Shown here: one piece after another, positions 36,032 to 43,537 of the stretch
Layout of the letters: each line of letters begins with the position of its first letter
Position numbering within the stretch: position 1 is the first letter of the stretch
Origin: Deltaproteobacteria bacterium
Lineage (GTDB): Bacteria > Myxococcota > Myxococcia > SLRQ01
Assembly (NCBI GenBank): GCA_029210625.1
Contig: JARGFU010000016.1
Span: 98,888 to 162,887, forward strand
Reading direction: 5' to 3'
DNA length: 64,000 nt
Translations under genes and position numbers: made by a program
Notes under the pieces: generated by a model
What the model saw: the letters and a program-made list of their open reading frames with translations, nothing else
The model's database searches: none
Told to the model about the DNA's origin: nothing

Positions 36032-38020
36032 GTGACGCTCGACATGTCCCGCTACCTGGACCTCTTCGTCCAGGAGGCCGGTGAGCATCTCGAGGCCATG
36101 GGGCGGGGTCTGGTCGAGCTCGAGAAGAGCCCCGGCCCCGAGCACCTCGACGCGATCTTCCGCCACGCCCACTCGCTCAAGGGGATGGCGGGCTCGATGG
36201 GCTTCATCCCCATCACCGAGCTCGCCCACCGCCTCGAGGATCTGATGGCCGCCGCCCGCTCGGGGGCGCTGGAGCTCGGGGCCGAGCACATCGACGTGGC
36301 CCTGGAGGTCACCGATCTCCTGGTGGGGCTGGTCGGCACCGCGGCCGAGACCGGCTCGGTGGACACCTGGCCGGCAGGGGGCGAGGCCCTCTTCAAGCGC
36401 CTCGAGGAGCTGACGCCCGAGCCGGACGGGGAGAGCGCCCTGCTGCCGGCGGCCGCCACGGCGCTGCCCGCGCCGGCCCCCGCTCCCCAGGCCCCCCTGC
36501 AGGCGAAGGAGGGCGGCGCGCCGCTCTTGCGGGTGAGGGCCACCATCGACCCCGAGTCGAAGGTCCCGGGGGTGCGGGCCTTCCTGGTGCACAAGCGCCT
36601 CTCCGAGCACGGCGAGGTCCTGCGCTGCGCCCCCAGCCTGGAGGAGATCAAGGCCGGCCGGCTGCTCGACGGCGGGGTCTCCATCGTCCTGCAGACCGAG
36701 GCCGGGGTGGGGACCCTGGACCGGGTGCTCTCGAACATCGCCGAGGTCGAGGAGATCTCGATCGAGCTCTACGAGGCCGAGGGCGAGCGAGAGCCCTCCT
36801 CCGCGCCGAAGCTCGAGCCGGCGGGCGGGCGGGGCAACACCATCCGGGTGAGGACCGATCTGCTCGACGAGCTGATGGACAGCGCCGGTGAGCTCCTCCT
36901 GGGGGTCCATCACCTGCGCAGCCTGCTGCCGGACGACGACCTCGAGGGGGCGCCCGGGCCGATGCACGACGCCGTGGACCGCCTCGACAAGGTGGTGCGG
37001 GAGGTCAACCGCCAGGTCGTCCAGGCGCGGATGACGCCGATCGGGGTCCTCTTCGATCGCCTGCCGCGCACCGTGCGGGACGTGGCGCGGAAGGTCGGGA
37101 AGCCGGTGGAGCTCAAGCTCGAGGGCTCGGAGATCGAGCTGGACCGGGCGATCCTCGACGAGATCGACGCACCGCTGACGCACCTGGTGCGCAACGCGGT
37201 GGATCACGGCTTCGAGGCGGCCGAGCAGCGCAACGCGCGCGGCAAGCCCTCCACCGGTCAGCTGGTGGTCAGCGCGCAGCGGGACCGGGACCGGGTGATC
37301 ATCTCGGTGCGCGACGACGGCGGCGGGATCGATTCGGCGCGGATCGGCGAGAAGGCCGTGGCCACCGGGAAGATCAGCGAGCTCGAGCTCGATCAGCTCA
37401 CCGAGCGCGAGGTGTTGATGCTGGCGGCCCTGCCGGGGCTCTCCACCAAGGAGGAGGTCTCCGAGGTCTCCGGCCGCGGCGTGGGCCTGGACGTCGTGCG
37501 GGACACCGCCGAGGGCCTCGGCGGCACGATGGAGATCGACTCGGTGGTGGGAGAGGGGACGACCTTCACCCTGCGCCTCCCCCTCACCGTGGCGATCCAG
37601 CGCCTGCTCCTGGTGGCCTCGGAGGCCCAGACCTTCGCCGTGCCGGTGAACAAGGTGCTGCACGTGGAGCAGGTCGAGCCGGAGTCCTGGAGCCAGGCCC
37701 ACGGTCAGCCGGTGGTGCCCTTCCAGGACGGCCTCATCCACGCCTACGACCTGCGCGACTGGCTCGGCCAGCGCGAGCCGCCGGACCTGCCGCGGCCCCA
37801 CGTGATCGTCGAGAACGAGGCCGGTGAGCCGATCTCGATCGCCGTCGATCGCCTCAAGGGGCACCTCGAGGCGCTGATCAAGCCGCTCGAGGCACCGCTC
37901 CAGCGCGTCTCGGGGCTCTCGGGCGTCGCCTTCCTGCCGGAGGGGCGGCCTGTTTTCGTGATCGATCTTGCGTCCGTGGCGCGTACATCCGAACATTGGA
38001 CGCGTCGGGGCGGCTACTAG
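36032..38020 (+). CDS. cheA: Chemotaxis histidine kinase CheA
   Basis: 662 residues from GTG 36032; ATG 36044 is an alternative. HPt domain with phospho-acceptor His 47 (HAHSLKGMAG); a Pro/Ala linker; a P2-like domain (about 175-255); dimerisation domain (RVRTDLLDELMDSAGELLLG); HATPase with HLVRNAVDHGFE and GRGVGLDVV; and a C-terminal CheW-like P5 domain. There is no fused receiver, unlike FrzE-type kinases. It phosphorylates the neighbouring CheY. The CheC-like gene follows 15 bp later. Confidence 0.94.
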   Translation: MTLDMSRYLDLFVQEAGEHLEAMGRGLVELEKSPGPEHLDAIFRHAHSLKGMAGSMGFIPITELAHRLEDLMAAARSGALELGAEHIDVALEVTDLLVGLVGTAAETGSVDTWPAGGEALFKRLEELTPEPDGESALLPAAATALPAPAPAPQAPLQAKEGGAPLLRVRATIDPESKVPGVRAFLVHKRLSEHGEVLRCAPSLEEIKAGRLLDGGVSIVLQTEAGVGTLDRVLSNIAEVEEISIELYEAEGEREPSSAPKLEPAGGRGNTIRVRTDLLDELMDSAGELLLGVHHLRSLLPDDDLEGAPGPMHDAVDRLDKVVREVNRQVVQARMTPIGVLFDRLPRTVRDVARKVGKPVELKLEGSEIELDRAILDEIDAPLTHLVRNAVDHGFEAAEQRNARGKPSTGQLVVSAQRDRDRVIISVRDDGGGIDSARIGEKAVATGKISELELDQLTEREVLMLAALPGLSTKEEVSEVSGRGVGLDVVRDTAEGLGGTMEIDSVVGEGTTFTLRLPLTVAIQRLLLVASEAQTFAVPVNKVLHVEQVEPESWSQAHGQPVVPFQDGLIHAYDLRDWLGQREPPDLPRPHVIVENEAGEPISIAVDRLKGHLEALIKPLEAPLQRVSGLSGVAFLPEGRPVFVIDLASVARTSEHWTRRGGY

Positions 38021-38035
38021 GAGGGGAGCGACAAC

Positions 38036-38680
38036 GTGACCGAAGCGCCTCAGCAGACCACTCCCATGGATCCCAGCAAACTCACCCACGTCCAGCTCGA
38101 CGCCCTGCGCGAGGTGACCCACACCGGCTGCGGCGCCGCCGCGACGGCCCTCTCCCAGCTCATCGGGGGCCAGCCGGTGGACCTGCAGGTGGTCGAGGCC
38201 GGCGTCGTGGCGCCCGGCGAGGTCGCCCCGCGCCTCAACGGTGAGGCCGGCGAGATCTGGGGAGTGCAGCTCGAGCTGCGCGGCGGCATGGAGGGCACCC
38301 TCCTGCTGGCCTACAACCACCAGGACGCCCGCGCGCTGACCACCCTCCTGGCCGGCGAGAAGGCCCTGGACGCCGAGGGCGCCTTCACCGACCTGGGCCT
38401 CTCCTCCCTGGCCGAGCTGGGCAACATCCTCGCCTCCGCCTACCTCACCGCCGTCGGCACCGTCACCGGCCTGATCCTCCTGCCCTCCGTGCCCACCGTC
38501 GTGCACGGGACCAACCAGTCCCTGGCCAGCTCCATCCTCCGGGAGGCCGAGGGCGAGGAGCGGCTGCTCCTGCTCGAGACGCGGCTGACGGCCGAGGGGC
38601 CGGCGCCCTTGAGCGGGCATCTGATCATCGCGGCTCGGCCCAAGGGGATCGGGACGCTGCTGTCTGCGCTGAATCTCTAG
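38036..38680 (+). CDS. cheC: CheC-type CheY-P phosphatase, one active site intact
   Basis: 214 residues from GTG 38036, preceded by an excellent Shine-Dalgarno (aggagggg, 10 nt upstream). The CheC fold is shown by GCGAAATALSQLIGG in the first half and SSLAELGNILASAYLTAV ... PSVPTV in the second. The second half keeps the S-x3-E-x2-N catalytic pattern. In the first half the Asn is replaced by His (EVTH), so only one site should be active. It would end CheY signalling. It is the last gene of the chemosensory operon. Confidence 0.85.
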   Translation: MTEAPQQTTPMDPSKLTHVQLDALREVTHTGCGAAATALSQLIGGQPVDLQVVEAGVVAPGEVAPRLNGEAGEIWGVQLELRGGMEGTLLLAYNHQDARALTTLLAGEKALDAEGAFTDLGLSSLAELGNILASAYLTAVGTVTGLILLPSVPTVVHGTNQSLASSILREAEGEERLLLLETRLTAEGPAPLSGHLIIAARPKGIGTLLSALNL

Positions 38681-38760
38681 ATTCCTCGGGGATCTACGGC
38701 GCTCCCCTGGTTCTTGGCCCGATTTGCGCGGCGTGGTTTCGAGGTGTTCGGGTTTCCGAC

Positions 38761-38872
38761 ACGGCTCACGGCTCACGGCTGACGGCTCACGGCTGACGGC
38801 TGACGGCTCACGGCTGACGGCTCACGGCTGACGGCTGACGGCTCACGGCTGACGGCTCACGGCTCACGGCTC
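38761..38872. repeat. 16-unit heptamer array ACGGCTS
   Basis: Sixteen uninterrupted 7-bp units, each acggctc or acggctg. The last base in order is C C G C G G C G C G G C G C C C. It fills most of the left side of the element and the 353-bp gap after the CheC gene. The remainder of that gap (38681-38755, 38873-39033) shows no gene; it leads into the ribosome-binding site at 39021. Confidence 0.92.
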
Positions 38873-39033
38873 ATCGAGGTCGAAGTCGGGAGCTGGGGGT
38901 GAAGCGGGTCTGTCAGGGTCGGGTGGTATCTGCACGATTCACCTTCCGGGGCGTGGCCGCTCTCGTCGCCGGCCCCACTGCGGGTGAGGGCCGTCGCCGA
39001 GAGCGGCCCTCTCCCCCATCAAGGAGGTCGTTC

Positions 39034-39399
39034 ATGCAGACCCAGGCACTCCCCCCGGTCCTTCCTCACAAGCGCTACCAGGCCTTCAAGCTGGCAGTGG
39101 AGCTCGCCTGCCAGATCAACGAGGCGAAGGTAGGTGGCGGCCAGGGTGCGCTCCGCGACCAGGTGCGCAGAGCCGCCAACTCTGTTGCGCTCAACATCGC
39201 AGAAGGCGCTGGCCGAGCGGGCAACGATCGCCTGGCGTTCTTCCGCATCGCGCGGGCTAGCGCCTGCGAGACCTCGGCTGCCATCGAGCTCCTCGAGGCC
39301 TTCGGGGCCCTCTCCCCGCAGGTCGCCAGCGAGACCCAGCACCTCTGCGACCGGCTCTACGCACTCCTCACGAAGATGGCCGAGCTCGACAGGCCCTAG
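39034..39399 (+). CDS. Four-helix-bundle protein, 23S rRNA-intervening-sequence (S23/Avd-like) family
   Basis: 121 residues from ATG 39034, with a textbook Shine-Dalgarno (aaggaggt, 39021-39028). The sequence fits the family: YQAFKLAVELACQINEAK, LRDQVRRAANSVALNIAEGAG, FFRIARASACETSAAIELL. Relatives are encoded in intervening sequences of bacterial 23S rRNA genes and include the Avd accessory proteins of diversity-generating retroelements; they are basic pentameric bundles that bind nucleic acid. No reverse transcriptase or variable repeat is in the window. The gene sits inside inverted heptamer repeats and may bind their RNA or DNA. Confidence 0.85.
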   Translation: MQTQALPPVLPHKRYQAFKLAVELACQINEAKVGGGQGALRDQVRRAANSVALNIAEGAGRAGNDRLAFFRIARASACETSAAIELLEAFGALSPQVASETQHLCDRLYALLTKMAELDRP

Positions 39400-39442
39400 G
39401 CGCACCCCTTTCAGACCCTGGCTCCGCTCGAACCCTTGCCGG

Positions 39443-39473
39443 GCCGTGAGCCGTGAGCCGTGAGCCGTGTCGG
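39443..39473. repeat. Right-end heptamer repeat, inverse of left array
   Basis: GTGAGCC-type heptamers in three copies, ending in gtgtcgg; the reverse complement matches 38756-38786 with one mismatch. It marks the right boundary of the element. Confidence 0.9.
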
Positions 39474-39562
39474 TCCACTGGAGCCCTCGAAAGCTCGCCG
39501 GATCACGACCGGGCTCGCTCCCCCTCTTGTGCCCCCCCGAAGTCGGAGTACCTTCTCTCCCC

Positions 39563-40321
39563 ATGGATCGCCGCGCCCTAGAGGCCCTCCTGAAGAAGGT
39601 CGCCACCGGAAAGACCTCCCCGAGCGCCGCCCTCGAGCAGCTCGAGGGCTTCCCCTACGCCGAGCTCGAGGACCTTGGGGTCACCCTGGACACCCACCGC
39701 GCCCTGCGGACGGGCTATCCGGAGGTGGTCTACGGAGAGGGGAAGTCGGACGCCCAGCTGATGGCGATCGTCGGGAAGCTGCTCGAGAAGGAGACCCGGG
39801 TGCTGGTGACCCGCCTCGACGAGGCGCGGGGCCAGGCGCTGGTGGAGCGCTTCGGGGGGACCTTCCACGCCCTGGCGCGCTGCTACGAGCGAGAGGCCGG
39901 GGCGAAGCTGCGGCCGAAGGGCAAGACGGTCACGGTGGTGAGCGCGGGGGCCTCGGACGCGCCGGTGGCGGCCGAGGCGATCTTGAGCGCCCGGGTGCAC
40001 GGCGCCCGCACCGAGCAGATCACCGACGTCGGCGTCGCGGGCATCCACCGCCTGACCCGGCACAAGCGGGGGCTGATGGAGGCCGGGGTGCTGGTGGTGG
40101 TCGCGGGCATGGAGGGCGCGCTGGCCTCGGTGGTCGCGGGCCTGACCGGCCGGCCGGTGATCGCGGTGCCCACCTCGGTGGGCTACGGGGCGGCCTTCGA
40201 GGGGATGGCGGCCCTCCTGGGGATGCTCAACAGCTGCGCCCCGGGGGTCAGCGTGGTGAACATCGACAACGGCTTCGGCGCCGGGCGGCTGGCGGCGCAG
40301 CTGGCGAGGGAGCTGAAGTGA
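39563..40321 (+). CDS. larB: Nickel-pincer cofactor biosynthesis protein LarB
   Basis: 252 residues from ATG 39563. LarB carboxylates and hydrolyses nicotinic acid adenine dinucleotide in the first step towards the nickel-pincer nucleotide of lactate racemase and related enzymes. The C-terminal half is PurE-like: VTVVSAGASDAPVAAEA, DVGVAGIHRL, VVVAGMEGALASVVAGL, VIAVPTSVGYG and NIDNGFGAG. It overlaps larC by 4 nt. An upstream in-frame start at 39467 would begin inside the heptamer element's flank and was rejected. Confidence 0.93.
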   Translation: MDRRALEALLKKVATGKTSPSAALEQLEGFPYAELEDLGVTLDTHRALRTGYPEVVYGEGKSDAQLMAIVGKLLEKETRVLVTRLDEARGQALVERFGGTFHALARCYEREAGAKLRPKGKTVTVVSAGASDAPVAAEAILSARVHGARTEQITDVGVAGIHRLTRHKRGLMEAGVLVVVAGMEGALASVVAGLTGRPVIAVPTSVGYGAAFEGMAALLGMLNSCAPGVSVVNIDNGFGAGRLAAQLARELK

Positions 40322-41508
40322 CGCGCTGGCTGCACCTCGACCCGGTCGGCGGCATCGCCGGCGACATGACCCTGGCGGCGCTCATCGATCTGGGCGCCTC
40401 CCTGGAGCGGATCCGCGAGGGCCTCGAGGCCCTCGGCCTGGAGCCCTTCGAGATCGTCACGGCCCGGGCCGAGGTGGGCGCCCTGGTGGGCACCTCCCTC
40501 GAGGTGGTGGTCGAGGGGCACCCGCCCTCCCGGGACTGGCGCGACATCCGGCCCCTCCTTCAGGGGGCGGCCCTCCCCGAGCGGGCCCGGCGCCGGGCGC
40601 TGGCGGCCTTCGAGGCCCTGGCCGTCGCCGAGGGGAAGGCCCACGGCGTGCCCCCGGAGACGGTCCACTTCCACGAGGTGGGGGCGGTGGACGCCCTGGT
40701 CGACATCGTCGGCTGCGCCCTGGCCCTGGAGGAGCTCGGCGTGGAGAAGGTCAGCGCCAGCCCGCCGCCGCTGGGCCGGGGGGTGACGGACTCCTCCCAC
40801 GGGCCGATCCCGATCCCGGTGCCGGCGGTGCTCCGCCTGCTCGAGGGCCTCCCGGTGGTGGGCACCGAGGTGGAGGGAGAGCGGGTCACCCCCACCGGCG
40901 CGGCCCTGCTGGCCTCCCTCTGCGAGGGGCGGGTGGGGGCGATGCCCGCCCTGCGGATCGAGGCCACCGGCCACGGCGCCGGGCGGGCCCGCTTTTCCGA
41001 CCGTCCGAACATCGTCCGGGCGATCCTCGGCGAGGTCGAGGAGGCGAGCGTGGGCGCCGGCGAGGTCTGGGTCCAGGAGACGAACCTCGACGACCTCTCC
41101 CCCGAGCTGATCGCCGCCTGCGCCGAGGCCGTCTTCGGCGCCGGGGCCCTCGACGTCTGGGTCACGCCGGTGGGGATGAAGAAGGGGCGCCCGGGTCACC
41201 TGATCACGGCGCTCTCCCGGGAGGAGGAGCGGGCGGCGGTGGCCGAGGCCCTGCTGCGCCACAGCTCCTCCTTCGGGCTGCGGGCCCACCGGGCCCAGCG
41301 GCTGGAGCTCGAGCGGGACTTCGTCCGGGTGGTGACCCGCTTCGGCGAGGTGCAGGTGAAGGTCGGCCGGCTGCGGGGCGAGGTGACGAGCCGCACCCCC
41401 GAGCTCGAGGACTGCGCCCGCCTCGCCCGGGAGGCCGGGGTGCCGGTGCGAGAGGTCTACACGGCGGCCCTGGCCGCCGCCGACGCCCTGGCCGCGGCCG
41501 GCGGCTGA
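40318..41508 (+). CDS. larC: Nickel-pincer cofactor nickel-insertion enzyme LarC
   Basis: 396 residues from GTG 40318 (GTGA overlap with larB). Formerly DUF111: LHLDPVGGIAGDMTLAALIDLG at the N-terminus, HFHEVGAVDALVDIVG, PPPLGRGVTDSSHGPIPIPVPAVL and QETNLDDLSPELIA in order. LarC inserts nickel into the pincer ligand. In some lactobacilli larC is split by a programmed frameshift; here it is one frame. larE (sulfur transfer) and any client racemase (larA-like) must lie elsewhere. Confidence 0.93.
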   Translation: MTRWLHLDPVGGIAGDMTLAALIDLGASLERIREGLEALGLEPFEIVTARAEVGALVGTSLEVVVEGHPPSRDWRDIRPLLQGAALPERARRRALAAFEALAVAEGKAHGVPPETVHFHEVGAVDALVDIVGCALALEELGVEKVSASPPPLGRGVTDSSHGPIPIPVPAVLRLLEGLPVVGTEVEGERVTPTGAALLASLCEGRVGAMPALRIEATGHGAGRARFSDRPNIVRAILGEVEEASVGAGEVWVQETNLDDLSPELIAACAEAVFGAGALDVWVTPVGMKKGRPGHLITALSREEERAAVAEALLRHSSSFGLRAHRAQRLELERDFVRVVTRFGEVQVKVGRLRGEVTSRTPELEDCARLAREAGVPVREVYTAALAAADALAAAGG

Positions 41509-41560
41509 CGCGCTCACTTCCTCGGGGGCAGGCCCCGCGCGTGATACTCTCCCGGGGGCG

Positions 41561-43537
41561 ATGAAACCGGGTCGGCAGCACATCATCATCGCCGCGGACG
41601 ACCGCTCCGTCGGCGAGGAGCTCGAGCGGATCCTCCAGGAGGAGGGTCACGAGATCGAGCTGGTGCCCTTCTCTCCGCCGCCGCAGGTGGTCGAGGCCAA
41701 CGTGGTGCTGGTGGTCCCGCCCCAAGAGGGCGCGCTGGAGACGGACACCTGCCACGCCGTCAGCGAGTGGAACCTCGAGGGCAAGACCGTCCTCGCGGTG
41801 CTCGACCCGGAGGCGCCCTGGGTGGCCGAGATGGAGAGGATGGAATGCACCGACATCATCCGGCTGCCGCTCTCGCCCCTGGAGGTGCGCACCCGCGTCC
41901 GGGCGACCCTGCAGGCGGTGGACCTGCGCCGGGAGCTGACGGTCCAGGCCGCCGACCTCGAGCACCTCCTGGCCCTCGGCCGCCAGATCAGCGCGACCCT
42001 CGACGTCGAGGAGATCCTCTACCAGCTGGTCACCGAGCTGGCCGAGCGGGTCCACGTCTCCCGCTGCTCCCTGGTCCTGGTGGACGAGGCGAAGAACCGG
42101 GGCCTGGTGATGGCCACGAGCGACGACCGGCAGGTGCACGACCTCGCCATCGATCTCGCCGACTACCCCGAGCTGCAGGAGGTCATCCGCTCCCGCAACT
42201 CGCTGGTGATCGACGACATCGCCTCCGAGCCCCTGCTGGAGGGGGCTCGGGGCACCCTCTCCGAGCAGCAGGTGGGCTCGCTGGCCTGCTACCCCCTCAT
42301 CGTCGACGAGGAGATCCTCGGGGTGCTGGTGCTGCGGGGCGATCGGGGCCGGGCCTCCTTCAGCGACCGCGAGCTCTCCTTCGCCGGCGCGGGCGCCCAC
42401 GCCGTGGCCATCGCCGTGCGCAACGCCCGCCTCATCGAGCGGATCCGCTACGAGCGGGAGGAGGAGAGCGAGAAGCGCGAGGAGGTCGAGCGCCGCCTCG
42501 AGGACCTGCGCAGCTTCGAGGATCTCTTCCAGCACGTGGGGGAGGGGCTGCTCCTGGTCGACCGCGAGGGCGTGATCACCGGCGCCAACCCCTGGGCTCA
42601 CACCCAGCTGCACTTCCTCGATCCGCTGGTGGGCACTCGCTTCGACTCGATCGTCGAGAGCGAGGCCGATCGCCAGCGCCTCCTCACCCTGCCCACCGGT
42701 GAGCGGAGCGAGAACCGGGGCGAGATCCGGGTCCCGGGCCGGGAGGGCGGCGAGCGCGTCCTCTCCGTGCTGGCCTCGGCCCTCTCCGAGGGCGCCACGG
42801 TCTTCTCCCTGCGGGACGTCACCGAGCAGCACCGCCTGGCCGAGGAGCTGCGCAAGACCGGCGACTTCCTCGAGAACCTCATCGACTCCTCGGCCGACGC
42901 CATCGTCGCCGCCGACGTGCGCGGCCGGATCATCCTCTGGAACGACGCCGCGGCGCAGATCACCGGCTGGACCCGGGACGAGGCCGTCGAGGAGCTGCAC
43001 GTCACCCGGATCTACCCCGACGAGTGGGCCTTCGAGGTCATGCGCCAGCTGCGCGCCCCGGAGGGCGGCGGCCGCGGGCGGATCATGAGCACCCGGGTGG
43101 ATCTGCTGGCCAAGAACGGCGAGCGCATCCCGGTCTCCCTCTCGGCGGCGATCCTCTACGAGGGCGATCGGGAGATCGCCACGATGGGCATCTTCACGGA
43201 CCTGCGCGAGCGCCTGAAGATCGAGCGCAAGCTCTCCCGGGCGCAGGATCGCCTGGTGCGGACCGAGCAGCAGGCGATGATCGCCGGCCTGGCCGGCATC
43301 GCGGCCCACGAGCTGAACCAGCCGCTGACCTCGGTCATGGGCTACGCCGAGCTGCTGCGCCGGCGCCTGGCCGAGGACGACCCGAACCACCGCGCGGTGG
43401 AGATCATCTACCGGGAGAGCGAGCGCATGGCGGAGATCGTGCGCAAGATCGGCCGGATCACCCGCTTCGAGACCAAGACCTACCTCGGGGACACCCGCAT
43501 CGTGGACCTCGAGCGCTCGGCGGAGGACGAACAATGA
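41561..43537 (+). CDS. Sensor protein (REC-like, GAF, two PAS, HisKA) lacking an ATPase domain
   Basis: 658 residues. Residues about 5-125 resemble a degenerate receiver; about 145-305 is a GAF domain (ISATLDVEEILYQLV ... YPLIVDEEILGVLVL); two PAS domains follow (about 325-430 and 440-560). The HisKA helix has the phospho-acceptor His 583 in AAHELNQPLTSVMGYAE. Only about 75 residues remain after it, and none of the N, G1 or G2 motifs of a HATPase domain is present, so it cannot phosphorylate itself alone. It overlaps the following complete kinase by 4 nt (ATGA), which may supply the phosphoryl group in trans. Confidence 0.88.
   Translation: MKPGRQHIIIAADDRSVGEELERILQEEGHEIELVPFSPPPQVVEANVVLVVPPQEGALETDTCHAVSEWNLEGKTVLAVLDPEAPWVAEMERMECTDIIRLPLSPLEVRTRVRATLQAVDLRRELTVQAADLEHLLALGRQISATLDVEEILYQLVTELAERVHVSRCSLVLVDEAKNRGLVMATSDDRQVHDLAIDLADYPELQEVIRSRNSLVIDDIASEPLLEGARGTLSEQQVGSLACYPLIVDEEILGVLVLRGDRGRASFSDRELSFAGAGAHAVAIAVRNARLIERIRYEREEESEKREEVERRLEDLRSFEDLFQHVGEGLLLVDREGVITGANPWAHTQLHFLDPLVGTRFDSIVESEADRQRLLTLPTGERSENRGEIRVPGREGGERVLSVLASALSEGATVFSLRDVTEQHRLAEELRKTGDFLENLIDSSADAIVAADVRGRIILWNDAAAQITGWTRDEAVEELHVTRIYPDEWAFEVMRQLRAPEGGGRGRIMSTRVDLLAKNGERIPVSLSAAILYEGDREIATMGIFTDLRERLKIERKLSRAQDRLVRTEQQAMIAGLAGIAAHELNQPLTSVMGYAELLRRRLAEDDPNHRAVEIIYRESERMAEIVRKIGRITRFETKTYLGDTRIVDLERSAEDEQ

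Larger units (their letters stand above)
38756..39473. mobile_element. 718-bp element: four-helix-bundle gene between long inverted heptamer repeats
   Basis: The outer 31 bp of each end (38756-38786 and 39443-39473) are inverted copies with one mismatch, starting CCGACACGG on the left and ending CCGTGTCGG on the right. Inside lies one gene with a perfect ribosome-binding site. Complementary ends around a four-helix-bundle gene is the layout of intervening sequences in 23S rRNA genes, but here it stands between protein genes. No target-site duplication is obvious. Calling it mobile is an inference. Confidence 0.55.

Noticed and set aside
38761..38872. Heptamer array considered as a CRISPR array
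   Set aside because: The unit is 7 bp with no spacers, and there are no cas genes.
39034..39399. Diversity-generating retroelement
   Set aside because: The Avd-like protein alone is not enough; no reverse transcriptase, template repeat or variable repeat was found in the window.
40318..41508. Programmed frameshift in larC
   Set aside because: The gene is one continuous frame carrying both halves of LarC.
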